From NCBI GenBank assembly GCA_903935335.1, contig CAIZRG010000021.1, positions 1-60,908 of the forward strand: a stretch of DNA of 60,908 nt, written 5' to 3'. The stretch comes from Oligoflexia bacterium. GTDB lineage: Bacteria > Bdellovibrionota > UBA1018. Each line of letters begins with the position of its first letter. Positions within the stretch are counted from its first letter, which is position 1. A program made the translations under genes and the position numbers. A model generated the notes under the pieces. The model made no database searches. It was given only the letters and a program-made list of their open reading frames with translations, and was not told where the DNA came from. This document shows positions 37,146-45,035 of the stretch, in pieces.

Positions 37146-37877
37146 ATGAAGACTAAAAAACCGGAAGTCTTTTACCTGATCCGAGAAAATCAAATTACGG
37201 GTCCATTCCCCATCAAAAAAATCCAGGCAATGCTAGAAAGAGGAGAAATTCAGAAGACTTCGCGTATCACCCTAGGGGGAGAAAACCAAGTCATTCCTGT
37301 GACTGAGTTCCTAAAAACTTTTCATTCAGACCCCACCTTTTCTTTATTCAGTGCATTAGAAGTGGCTATGAAAAAAAGGGGTTCTCAAAATCACCTTGCC
37401 TCTTCTCCTTCCACACAAGAAGAAAAAAAGGGAGGATCCTGGGTTAAAATTTCTCTTATCCTGGGATTTCTCTTAGCTGCTGGATCTTTCAGGCTCTACC
37501 TCTCATTCCTAAAACCAGCTTCATCTCCTTCACCGACTCGGTCCCCTCAGTCAGACCCAAAACTACTCTTACCCCCTCCCATTCAATCCCCAGTATCTCA
37601 AGTAACTCCACCTCCACTGATACAGCACCCTGAAGTTCAAGAAGAGATTCAGCCTCAACCCAACCCACCCCCTCAGGAGCACTTGGAAGACCCTCCTCAG
37701 CCTATAGACCCTCCTCAGCCTATAGATCCTCCTCCACCCCTAGACCCTCCTCAGCCTATAGACCCTCCTCAGCCTATAGATCCTCCTCCACCCCTAGACC
37801 CTCCTCAGCCTATAGATCCTCCTCCACCCCTAGATCCTCCTCCAGCTGAGACTGCCCCTGATCCTAACACCTCGTAG
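37146..37877 (+). CDS. GYF-like domain membrane protein with proline-rich repeat tail
   Basis: A 243-residue protein. Residues about 8-60 (VFYLIRENQITGPFPIKKIQ, then LERGEIQKTSRITLGG) match the GYF_2/DUF4339 pattern. A membrane helix spans about 100-118. From residue 125 the chain is proline-rich, ending in nine six-residue units of the type DPPQPI/DPPPPL. The basic N-terminal domain would be cytoplasmic and the repeat tail periplasmic, perhaps spanning to peptidoglycan as in TonB-like proteins. Function unknown. It lies 44 bases after pnp. Confidence 0.65.
   Translation: MKTKKPEVFYLIRENQITGPFPIKKIQAMLERGEIQKTSRITLGGENQVIPVTEFLKTFHSDPTFSLFSALEVAMKKRGSQNHLASSPSTQEEKKGGSWVKISLILGFLLAAGSFRLYLSFLKPASSPSPTRSPQSDPKLLLPPPIQSPVSQVTPPPLIQHPEVQEEIQPQPNPPPQEHLEDPPQPIDPPQPIDPPPPLDPPQPIDPPQPIDPPPPLDPPQPIDPPPPLDPPPAETAPDPNTS
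37689..37850 (+). repeat. Nine 18-bp tandem units with a 54-bp higher-order period
   Basis: Nine in-frame units encode D-P-P-(Q/P)-P-(I/L). Using A for DPPQPI and B for DPPPPL, the order is A A B A A B A B, then a divergent last unit DPPPAE. The A-A-B triplet is repeated nearly exactly at DNA level, so the array probably expanded by 54-bp duplication and may vary in length between strains. Confidence 0.85.
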
Positions 37878-37911
37878 CTATAAAAGTCGGTAAGTGCTAC
37901 ACTCTCATTTG

Positions 37912-39204
37912 ATGCGCTCTCTTTTTTTGATCGTCCTTGCAGGCTTAGCTACTTTCTTACGACTTCTTTGGATAAATGAAATGGAATTTAAAGGGGATGA
38001 GGCTGAGGGGGTTCACTTCCTAACTCAGGTACTTCCCCATCTGCCTTTCTCTCCTCTAGGTTTGATTGCTGGTCACTCTGGATTTTCTCATTCTTCGGGG
38101 TTTGCTTACTTTGTTCGGATCCTCTCTTTTGGAGCTTCGGATCCAGTCTGGATTGCTGCTGCGATTGCACTGAGCAATTCGCTTGGAATCGCCCTAGGAC
38201 TTTTATTATGCCGAAAATCTGAAAAAGGGTTTTTAACGTTTGCAATGTGCGCAACGAGCTTGAACTTGGTGCTGGGCTCTAGGAAGATTTGGTCCCCTGA
38301 TTTGGTAGCTTTTTGGATCTATCTTTTTTTAGGAGGCTTTATTTACTCCTTCTCAGAGAATCTTGAATCCAAAAAAATGAATATCACAAAAAAATCTCAG
38401 CTTATTCTCGGTCTTTCTGCGTTCTGTCTCACTCTCGCAGGCCATATGTACCCACCCGGTGTTTTATTTGCATTGATGGGAACAGGATGTATCACTCTTT
38501 GGCTGTTTTGGAACGGGATGAAGTCCAGACTGACTGCTTGGGTTGTAGGATCTGGAGTCGGCTGGCTCACTTGGATCCCTTATGGGTATTCTCTAGCAAT
38601 CCACGCAGATCAAGCCATTCGACGTGAATCTTCCATTTTAGATTCATTGGGACAAAACTTTTCTTGGCTTGAACTTTGGAATCTAGCTCGAACTATTCTC
38701 ACCTTGCCTTCCCCTCAAGCAAGTGCAAACCTTTATCTTTTCAAATACCTGCCTTCGATCAAGGCTTATAACCCGTCTTTTTTAGTTCCACTCATTGTTT
38801 CCTGCATGATCATTCTTACTCTGCTCTGGAGCCTAGGGTTTATTGCCTCTTGGATTCAGATTTTTCACTACCGCAAAAAAATTACCAAAGACCCTCTTTT
38901 AATCCTTTCCATCCTCATTTTGATTGGAACAGGAATCGCGCTTGAATTGATTTCTATTGGAAATTATTTACATTATTGGTTTGGAGCCATTCCTTTTGCC
39001 TACTATCTCATGGCATGGGCTTATTCTGAAACATCTCAAAAAACTCGAGACCGATTTCATCTCCGCGCCTTTCTTTGGACGGGAGTGGGTGGATCCGCAA
39101 TCGCTGTCCTTCTTTTTTTATGTCTCGTTCGCCAAATGGGGGGCTTACCAGGCGAATATGGAAGAAGCTACCGGGTTCTGAAAACTTTGGACAACAACTC
39201 CTAG
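37912..39204 (+). CDS. GT-C-fold membrane glycosyltransferase-like protein
   Basis: A 430-residue polytopic protein with ten or more hydrophobic helices. The first helix is followed by MEFKGDEAEGVHF, whose D-E motif in the first periplasmic loop is the mark of GT-C/PMT (GT39/ArnT-like) enzymes that use polyprenyl-phosphate sugars. A GHMYPPG segment and SIGNYLHYWFG in later loops fit as well. The acceptor is unknown. ATG 37912 is preferred to GTG 37894. It precedes tmk by 35 bases. Confidence 0.65.
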   Translation: MRSLFLIVLAGLATFLRLLWINEMEFKGDEAEGVHFLTQVLPHLPFSPLGLIAGHSGFSHSSGFAYFVRILSFGASDPVWIAAAIALSNSLGIALGLLLCRKSEKGFLTFAMCATSLNLVLGSRKIWSPDLVAFWIYLFLGGFIYSFSENLESKKMNITKKSQLILGLSAFCLTLAGHMYPPGVLFALMGTGCITLWLFWNGMKSRLTAWVVGSGVGWLTWIPYGYSLAIHADQAIRRESSILDSLGQNFSWLELWNLARTILTLPSPQASANLYLFKYLPSIKAYNPSFLVPLIVSCMIILTLLWSLGFIASWIQIFHYRKKITKDPLLILSILILIGTGIALELISIGNYLHYWFGAIPFAYYLMAWAYSETSQKTRDRFHLRAFLWTGVGGSAIAVLLFLCLVRQMGGLPGEYGRSYRVLKTLDNNS

Positions 39205-39239
39205 CTTGACGCGCTCCGAATCGTCAGCTACCAAAATGA

Positions 39240-39893
39240 ATGAAGATGGATTTTTTTAAAAAAGGACTCCTGGTGAGCTTCGAAGGAACAGAAGGATCGG
39301 GTAAATCCACCCTAATACAAGAAGTTTTTCTTATGCTTAAAAAAAAAGGCTACCAGGTGATTCAGACAAGAGAACCAGGAGGAAGCCCTCTGGCTGAGAA
39401 AATTCGAAAAATTCTGCTTCACTCCTCGATGGACCCCAAAACAGAGCTTTTTCTCTATGAAGCAGCTCGAACAGAGCATTTGGCTACAAGCATTCGCCCT
39501 GCTCTCTTGGAAGGTGCAATCGTCCTGTGTGATCGTTTCACGGACTCAACTCTAGCTTATCAAGCCCATGCCCGAGGGCTACCCTGGAAAGAAGTGAAAG
39601 CCTTAAACCAAATTGCGACCTCAGGACTTGATCCAGACCTTACCTTTTTTTTAGACATCCCCCCTGAAATAGGACTGAAGCGAGCACAAAATCCCAATCG
39701 ATTTGAAGCAGAAGGCCTCCGTTTTCAAAAGAAAGTACGACTTGGCTATCTCAAAGCCCGTGCTGAGCATCCCAAGCGTTGGATTACCCTAAAAGCAAGC
39801 CATCAAAGCCCAAAGGAAATGGCACAAAGTGTCGTAACCACTCTCACTCAAAGATTTCGGATTCAACCTTTTCCACCTGCTCGGGTATCATGA
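39240..39893 (+). CDS. tmk: Thymidylate kinase
   Basis: A 217-residue dTMP kinase: P-loop FEGTEGSGKSTL (about 14-25), TREPGGSPLAEKIR with the DR(Y/F) partner CDRFTDSTLAYQAHARG, and FFLDIPPEIGLKRAQ, then a short lid (NRFEAEGLRFQ). It phosphorylates dTMP to dTDP. It overlaps holB by ATGA, the common tmk-holB arrangement. Confidence 0.96.
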   Translation: MKMDFFKKGLLVSFEGTEGSGKSTLIQEVFLMLKKKGYQVIQTREPGGSPLAEKIRKILLHSSMDPKTELFLYEAARTEHLATSIRPALLEGAIVLCDRFTDSTLAYQAHARGLPWKEVKALNQIATSGLDPDLTFFLDIPPEIGLKRAQNPNRFEAEGLRFQKKVRLGYLKARAEHPKRWITLKASHQSPKEMAQSVVTTLTQRFRIQPFPPARVS

Positions 39894-41005
39894 CAAACCT
39901 CAAAAATATAAAAATTGCCTATCAAAATCACCACTGGCAAACCTTAAGGGTTCCATTGCAGGAATGGAAAAAACGATCCACACCTCCCCCCGTACTTCTA
40001 CTCACGGGTCAAGCTGGGATTGGAAAAAATTCAGTGGCCTCTGAAATCGCTCAATGGATCCACTGTAGCCGTCATGGACCCACCGCCATGGATCTTTCTG
40101 AAAATCCTATGGCACCTGAAAAACTTCTTCCCTGCCAGGAGTGCTTATCCTGCCAAAAAACGCAATCTGGATCACAAGTCGATACCCTAGAAATTCATTC
40201 AGAAGGAAACCCTGAGTCCTCTTCGAGCGGATCTTTAAAGTCGGGTGTTCTTAAAATTGATCAGTTTCGATCCATCCAATCCACAGCAGGTTTTGGAGCA
40301 CTTGAAGGCCAATTTAAGATCATTCTCATTCCCTCTGCGGATCGAATGACCAGCCAAGCAGCAAATTCTGTCCTCAAACTCTTGGAAGAAACTCCCCCCC
40401 ATTGGATTTTTATTCTAACTGCAACGGATACTTCACTGTTATTGCCCACTCTCGTTTCTCGTTGCCAAACTTTACGACTCAAACCGTTTTCAATTTCTGA
40501 GATTGAACAAATTCTTCTTCAAACAGAACTCCCTTTAGAAAAAACAAAAATTTGTGCTCTTCTTTCTCAAGGGAGTACTTCCCGAGCTTTTCAATTTGCT
40601 CAGGAAGAATTCTGGGAAAAAAGAAAATTATTTTTTGAATTTTTAAAAGAACCCTCCCGCGCTGTACTCAACTTAATGGAATGGGCAATTGCTGATCCTT
40701 CTCATTTTGAAGTTCTAATAGATTCACTGGAGCAACTCACTGCTGATCTCCTTCGTTGGTCTGTCTCTTCTGATCGGGTCGATCCCGCTGATTATTCTTG
40801 GGAAAATTTTGATGCAAAAGAATCTCTGGTTTCTCAGATAAAATGGGCCATCCAAAAATTTAAAAACCTCCCTGCCGCAAGATCTTTTTGGATTGAACAA
40901 GCAGAACGTCTCGCACAAGTGAGGCAAGAAATGACTCTCCCCCTCAATCGTAAGCTTTTGGTTCAAGATATCCTTTTCACGTGGCTAGGGAGAACCACCC
41001 CATGA
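39890..41005 (+). CDS. holB: DNA polymerase III delta-prime subunit
   Basis: A 371-residue clamp-loader subunit. The Walker A region LLTGQAGIGKNSVASEIA has Asn where Thr/Ser is usual, in line with delta-prime proteins that do not hydrolyse ATP. Cysteines in LPCQECLSCQK belong to the zinc module. ANSVLKLLEETPPHWIFILT and LVSRCQTLRL (the SRC motif) follow. ATG 39890 overlaps the tmk stop. It is followed, again with ATGA overlap, by the Mla-type ATPase. Confidence 0.92.
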   Translation: MTNLKNIKIAYQNHHWQTLRVPLQEWKKRSTPPPVLLLTGQAGIGKNSVASEIAQWIHCSRHGPTAMDLSENPMAPEKLLPCQECLSCQKTQSGSQVDTLEIHSEGNPESSSSGSLKSGVLKIDQFRSIQSTAGFGALEGQFKIILIPSADRMTSQAANSVLKLLEETPPHWIFILTATDTSLLLPTLVSRCQTLRLKPFSISEIEQILLQTELPLEKTKICALLSQGSTSRAFQFAQEEFWEKRKLFFEFLKEPSRAVLNLMEWAIADPSHFEVLIDSLEQLTADLLRWSVSSDRVDPADYSWENFDAKESLVSQIKWAIQKFKNLPAARSFWIEQAERLAQVRQEMTLPLNRKLLVQDILFTWLGRTTP

Positions 41006-41709
41006 TCTCTTTGGTTTCAGTGGGCAAGAAATTTCAAAATTCCTGGATTTTTAGAAACCTCCATCTTCAAATTGCAACTGGAGCCTCCATTGTCTTAGTT
41101 GGACCTTCAGGTGGAGGAAAAAGTGTTTTACTCAAAATCATTGCAGGCCTTCTCCCTTCAGACGAAGGGCAGGTTGAAGTCAAAAGTCAAAATATTGGAA
41201 TGCTCTTTCAAAAAAATGCCTTGTTTGATTCCTTAACGGTTCAAGAAAATCTTCTTTTTCCTTTACGAGAAAAGCTAAAAATAGGGGGTCAACCCGCTCA
41301 AGAAAAAGTGGAGCGCTTGCTTACATCTGTTCATTTAAAGGGATCTGAGAGGCTTTACCCTCATCAAATTTCAGGGGGAATGCAAAAAAGACTAGGCATT
41401 GCTCGAGCCTTGATCGTAGAACCCGAAGTCATCCTTTACGATGAACCCACTGCAGGACTAGATCCGATCACCTCAAAAACTATTGCTGAACTCATTCAGA
41501 AACTTCGTTGGGAGAATAAAAACACGCTCATCACAGTCACCAACGATATGCAACGGGCTTATCAAATAGCAGATCAAATCTACCTTCTGGCCCAAGGAAA
41601 ACTGATTTCAGGAGGAACACCTCAAGAGATCCAAACTTCTTCGGATGAAGGAATTCGCCAATTCATTTATGGCCTGAGATATGGCCCTCTCACCTCGGGG
41701 TTGGCGTGA
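41002..41709 (+). CDS. Mla-type ABC ATPase (first paralogue)
   Basis: A 235-residue MlaF-like ATPase that would power lipid transport with MlaE-type permeases. Walker A GPSGGGKSVLLK, Q-loop MLFQKNALFDSLTV, signature ISGGMQKRLGIARAL, Walker B VILYDEPTAGLDP. At the switch position the usual THD is TND (LITVTNDM), so the catalytic histidine is Asn. Overlaps with holB and the next ATPase show a tight operon ending with the MCE protein at 44885. In a heterodimer with the next protein this would be one of the two nucleotide-binding sites. Confidence 0.9.
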   Translation: MISLVSVGKKFQNSWIFRNLHLQIATGASIVLVGPSGGGKSVLLKIIAGLLPSDEGQVEVKSQNIGMLFQKNALFDSLTVQENLLFPLREKLKIGGQPAQEKVERLLTSVHLKGSERLYPHQISGGMQKRLGIARALIVEPEVILYDEPTAGLDPITSKTIAELIQKLRWENKNTLITVTNDMQRAYQIADQIYLLAQGKLISGGTPQEIQTSSDEGIRQFIYGLRYGPLTSGLA

Positions 41710-42509
41710 GCATCTGTTTTCAAAAAGTGACTCAAACCTTTGGATCCAAGATTGTCCTCAAAGAGGTTTCTTTTGAAGTCCCAAAAGGAAAAATCCTTTT
41801 TATTCTGGGAAAAAGTGGAGTTGGAAAATCGGTGACCTTAAAGCTGATTGTGGGAATGCTCAAAGCCTCTTCGGGTCAAGTCCTTGTGGATGGCCAGGAT
41901 GTCATGCAACTTCAAGATGAAGGTCTTGCTCAAGTTCGAAGAAAATGTGGCATGGTTTTTCAATACCCCGCACTCTTAGACTCCTTAACTCTTTATGAAA
42001 ATCTGTCTTTTGGGCTGAGACCCTTTTGCACTCCAAACCCAGGAACTATTTTGATGTCTGAAGCAGAAATTCGAAAGACTGTGCTAGAAAAACTTTCCTT
42101 GGTCCATCTAGGTCCTGAAATTCTAGAGCTATTCCCTCATCAAATCTCTTATGGAATGCAAAAACGGATTTCTCTGGCAAGAACACTGGCTCCAGAGCCT
42201 CATTATTTGTTGTTTGATGAACCTACGACAGGTCTTGACCCTATCACAACGCAAGCTGTGAATGATTTGATCTTTGATCTTTCAAGAAAACTCAAGGTAA
42301 CCAGCATTGTTGTTTCCCACGACATGGCTTGTGCACTCCAAATTGCAGATCAAATCCTGGTTTTAGATGAAGCTCAAATCATTGCCCAGGGCACTGTTGA
42401 TGAAATCAAGCAATCCTCAGTGCCTCTTGTTCAGGAGTTTTTAAAAGAAACCTTAGCTCTCTTTCCCCTGGAAGAAAATCGGAGTTCAACTCATGACCCT
42501 TCTCCATGA
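41706..42509 (+). CDS. Mla-type ABC ATPase (second paralogue)
   Basis: A 267-residue MlaF-like ATPase starting at GTG 41706 (GTGA overlap). Walker A GKSGVGKSVTLK, Q-loop VFQYPALLDSLTLYENLSFG, Walker B LLFDEPTTGLDP and a normal switch histidine in VVSHDM. The signature is ISYGMQKRISLARTL, with Tyr replacing the first Gly of SGG. Together with the first paralogue the set suggests a heterodimeric ATPase. Normal bacterial Mla systems have one MlaF; two are unusual and the sequences are clearly diverged. Confidence 0.9.
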   Translation: MSICFQKVTQTFGSKIVLKEVSFEVPKGKILFILGKSGVGKSVTLKLIVGMLKASSGQVLVDGQDVMQLQDEGLAQVRRKCGMVFQYPALLDSLTLYENLSFGLRPFCTPNPGTILMSEAEIRKTVLEKLSLVHLGPEILELFPHQISYGMQKRISLARTLAPEPHYLLFDEPTTGLDPITTQAVNDLIFDLSRKLKVTSIVVSHDMACALQIADQILVLDEAQIIAQGTVDEIKQSSVPLVQEFLKETLALFPLEENRSSTHDPSP

Positions 42510-43275
42510 ACTCGGAGCCATCTGGCTTTTCTCTCTTCAGGTATTTCGAACGTTCTTGACTACAAAAGGCAATTTTCAACCGATCCTAGCTCAAATCGCA
42601 TCGATTTCTCTTCGAACTTTACCCACTGTGATTTTCTCTGGAATTTTTGTAGGAGGCATTTTAGTTCTTCAACTCAATCTGATTTTATCTAAATATGACG
42701 CTCAATCTCTTTTAGGTGGACTCAATACCTCCACCATCATCCGACAAGTAGGACCCCTCATTATCTCTTTCCTTTTGGCAGGAAAAATCGGAGCGTTTAC
42801 AGCAGCTGAACTAGGAACCATGCGAGTGACTGAGCAAATCGATGCCATCGAATGCTTAGGAACTCACCCTATTCAGTACCTCATTGTTCCCCGATTTTTA
42901 GGGATCATGGTATCCAGCTTGTTTTTACTCTTGATCGGTTTAACTTTCAGTATTGTAGGAGCGATGGGAATAGCCAAGCAAAGCTGCGGAATCAATTTTT
43001 TGCAATTTATGGGAAGTATTCCTAAGTTTACTGATTTTTGGACCCTGACCCAAGCCATAATTCAATCCCTGATTTACGGAACGATTGTGGCTGCCGTATC
43101 TTGTCACCAAGGTTTTACAGCAAAAGGAGGAGCCCGGGGTGTAGGACAAGCGGTGACACGAGCAGCGGTGTACACCAATTTTTATATTGTTTTGGCTAAC
43201 TGGATCACGAATCATTTCTTAAATTTCTTCGAGCAGATCGTAAAATCTGGATATCTCTATGAATCAAGTTTTTGA
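42493..43275 (+). CDS. MlaE-type permease (first paralogue)
   Basis: A 260-residue MlaE/YrbE permease: about six hydrophobic segments, PTVIFSGIFVGGILVLQLNL near the N-terminus, GKIGAFTAAELGTMRVTEQI and DAIECLGTHPIQYLIVPRFL, then GFTAKGGARGVGQAVTRAAV, all typical. It is the inner-membrane channel of a retrograde/anterograde phospholipid transporter. It overlaps the ATPase before it by 17 bases and the next permease by 17 bases. Confidence 0.92.
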   Translation: MTLLHELGAIWLFSLQVFRTFLTTKGNFQPILAQIASISLRTLPTVIFSGIFVGGILVLQLNLILSKYDAQSLLGGLNTSTIIRQVGPLIISFLLAGKIGAFTAAELGTMRVTEQIDAIECLGTHPIQYLIVPRFLGIMVSSLFLLLIGLTFSIVGAMGIAKQSCGINFLQFMGSIPKFTDFWTLTQAIIQSLIYGTIVAAVSCHQGFTAKGGARGVGQAVTRAAVYTNFYIVLANWITNHFLNFFEQIVKSGYLYESSF

Positions 43276-44020
43276 ATCCCTGAAAACCGGCCAGGAGGCT
43301 TTGTGCCTCTTATTTCAAGTCCTAAGAAGAATCCCTGATCGAAAATCTTGGCGGTGGTCAGATATTTTTCACTTCATCGTTCAAATGGGTATGGAAAGCC
43401 TACCTATCATTGCACTTTCTACAGCTTTTGCTGGGATTGTGCTGACTCATCAAGTGGCTTGGCATATGAATCAAGCTCTTCATGATATCTCGATGGTTCC
43501 TGGGTTTACTGGCCAGTTTATTTTACGGGAATTAGGAATTGCCATACCGGCTCTGCTTTTTGTTTCTAAATCAGGAGCAGCGATTACGGCCGAAGTAGGC
43601 ACCATGAAAGTCACTGAGCAGATTGATGCCTTAAGACTCTTAGGGATTGACCCGATCCATTACCTGGTTTTTCCTCGATTTATTGCTTCGATTCTTTCTA
43701 GCGTTTCTCTGACTTTAGTGGCGATCTTTATGACCTTAGCCTGCTCGATTGGGGTTTCAGTTTTTCGGTATCACTTTTCATGGATTGAGTTCCTCAATGC
43801 TCTGAGGCATTTTGTAGGTCCTCTGGATTTACTCTGTGCAATGGTCAAAGGGATGGTCTTTAGTAGTGTGATTCCGATTATTTCATGTACCTATGGATTT
43901 CGATGTCAAGGAGGAGCTGAAGGAGTGGGAAATGCCACCACCCAATCTGTGGTAACCTCGAGTTTAGTCATTATTGGATTAGATTTTTTATTAACCTCAT
44001 TTTTTTTACAGTGGCTTTGA
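43259..44020 (+). CDS. MlaE-type permease (second paralogue)
   Basis: A 253-residue MlaE-family protein parallel to the preceding gene: LPIIALSTAFAGIVLTHQVA, SKSGAAITAEVGTMKVTEQI, DALRLLGIDPIHYLVFPRF and YGFRCQGGAEGVGNATTQSV. Most organisms have one mlaE per locus, acting as a homodimer. Two permease genes beside two ATPase genes imply a heteromeric transporter. It is followed 37 bases later by the MCE protein. Confidence 0.92.
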   Translation: MNQVFESLKTGQEALCLLFQVLRRIPDRKSWRWSDIFHFIVQMGMESLPIIALSTAFAGIVLTHQVAWHMNQALHDISMVPGFTGQFILRELGIAIPALLFVSKSGAAITAEVGTMKVTEQIDALRLLGIDPIHYLVFPRFIASILSSVSLTLVAIFMTLACSIGVSVFRYHFSWIEFLNALRHFVGPLDLLCAMVKGMVFSSVIPIISCTYGFRCQGGAEGVGNATTQSVVTSSLVIIGLDFLLTSFFLQWL

Positions 44021-44057
44021 CCGTGGCTTTGAAAGAGGAGAAGAAAGGAAAAATTCG

Positions 44058-44885
44058 GTGTCATTTTCAAATGAAGCAAAAGTAGGAGCTCTTCTTGTCA
44101 CCACACTGGCTTTGGCGTTTTTCTTTGCCTGGATGGTTGGACTTCAAAATCCGTTTGATTCCTCTCGGACCTTCTATATTACTTATCGGTTTGCTGGGGG
44201 AATCGAGGTCGGATCTCCCACTCGAGTTTCTGGAATCAAAGTAGGAAAAGTTGAAAAAATTGAGTTTTTTAAACCCGTGAACCCTAAACTCATTGCCCTT
44301 CAAGAGCCGGGAAGTGATCTTGAGGAAAACGGGAAAATCATCTCCCCTCTTAAAATCAAAGTCTCTGTTCGAAAGGACGCAGCTTTTGGGGTACGCCACG
44401 ATAGTCGATTTTATATCAACCTAGCTGGAATCATTGGGGAGCGATACATTGAAATCACTCCCGGGCATTCCCACTCCCCCGAAGTCCAAGAAGGAGAAAT
44501 CGTCGCAGGTGTAGATCCTCCTCGAATTGATCAACTGATTTCTCAAAGCTTTGATCTTGCTGGCAAGATCAAAGACATCATTGATGAAAACAAGGGAGAC
44601 CTCACTCAATCTTTCGAGCTCCTCTATAAACTGAGTGGTAATCTCAATCAAACCCTTCACTGGGTAAACAAAAGTGCGTTATTTAAAACTGATCTTTCAA
44701 AATTAATCGATAATCTCATTGCCATTACTTCAGACTTTAGGAAATTAACGGGTGAGTTACACTCCCCAAAAGGCGAAAAAACCCTTAAGCTTTTATATCA
44801 GCTTCTTTGGAGACTGGAACCCCTGGACTCCAAAGCGATTCGAGAGTTTTTTCAAAAAGAAGGAGTCAAGGTTCATCTCTTTTAG
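44058..44885 (+). CDS. MCE-domain periplasmic lipid-binding protein (MlaD-like)
   Basis: A 275-residue protein with one N-terminal membrane helix (about 9-27) and one MCE domain (about 38-135): FYITYRFAGGIEVGSPTRVS, GIKVGKVEKIEFF, KDAAFGVRHDSRFYI, LAGIIGERYIEITPG. A longer helical C-terminal region (about 160-275) follows. It should form a hexameric ring on the permease and shuttle phospholipid. GTG 44058 has AAGGAA upstream. MlaC and MlaB homologues are not in this window. Confidence 0.9.
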   Translation: MSFSNEAKVGALLVTTLALAFFFAWMVGLQNPFDSSRTFYITYRFAGGIEVGSPTRVSGIKVGKVEKIEFFKPVNPKLIALQEPGSDLEENGKIISPLKIKVSVRKDAAFGVRHDSRFYINLAGIIGERYIEITPGHSHSPEVQEGEIVAGVDPPRIDQLISQSFDLAGKIKDIIDENKGDLTQSFELLYKLSGNLNQTLHWVNKSALFKTDLSKLIDNLIAITSDFRKLTGELHSPKGEKTLKLLYQLLWRLEPLDSKAIREFFQKEGVKVHLF

Positions 44886-45035
44886 TTAAAAAAACATCTT
44901 GATTCAATTGACTAGATTGATCCTTTAGCCTAAGATTCCTTTCATTCAACTGAACTTTTAATCCATGAGTCGATCGATTTGAAATGAGCTTCTTCTCAGG
45001 ACCATTTGAAATCAACCCACTCCTGAAGGTTTCAC

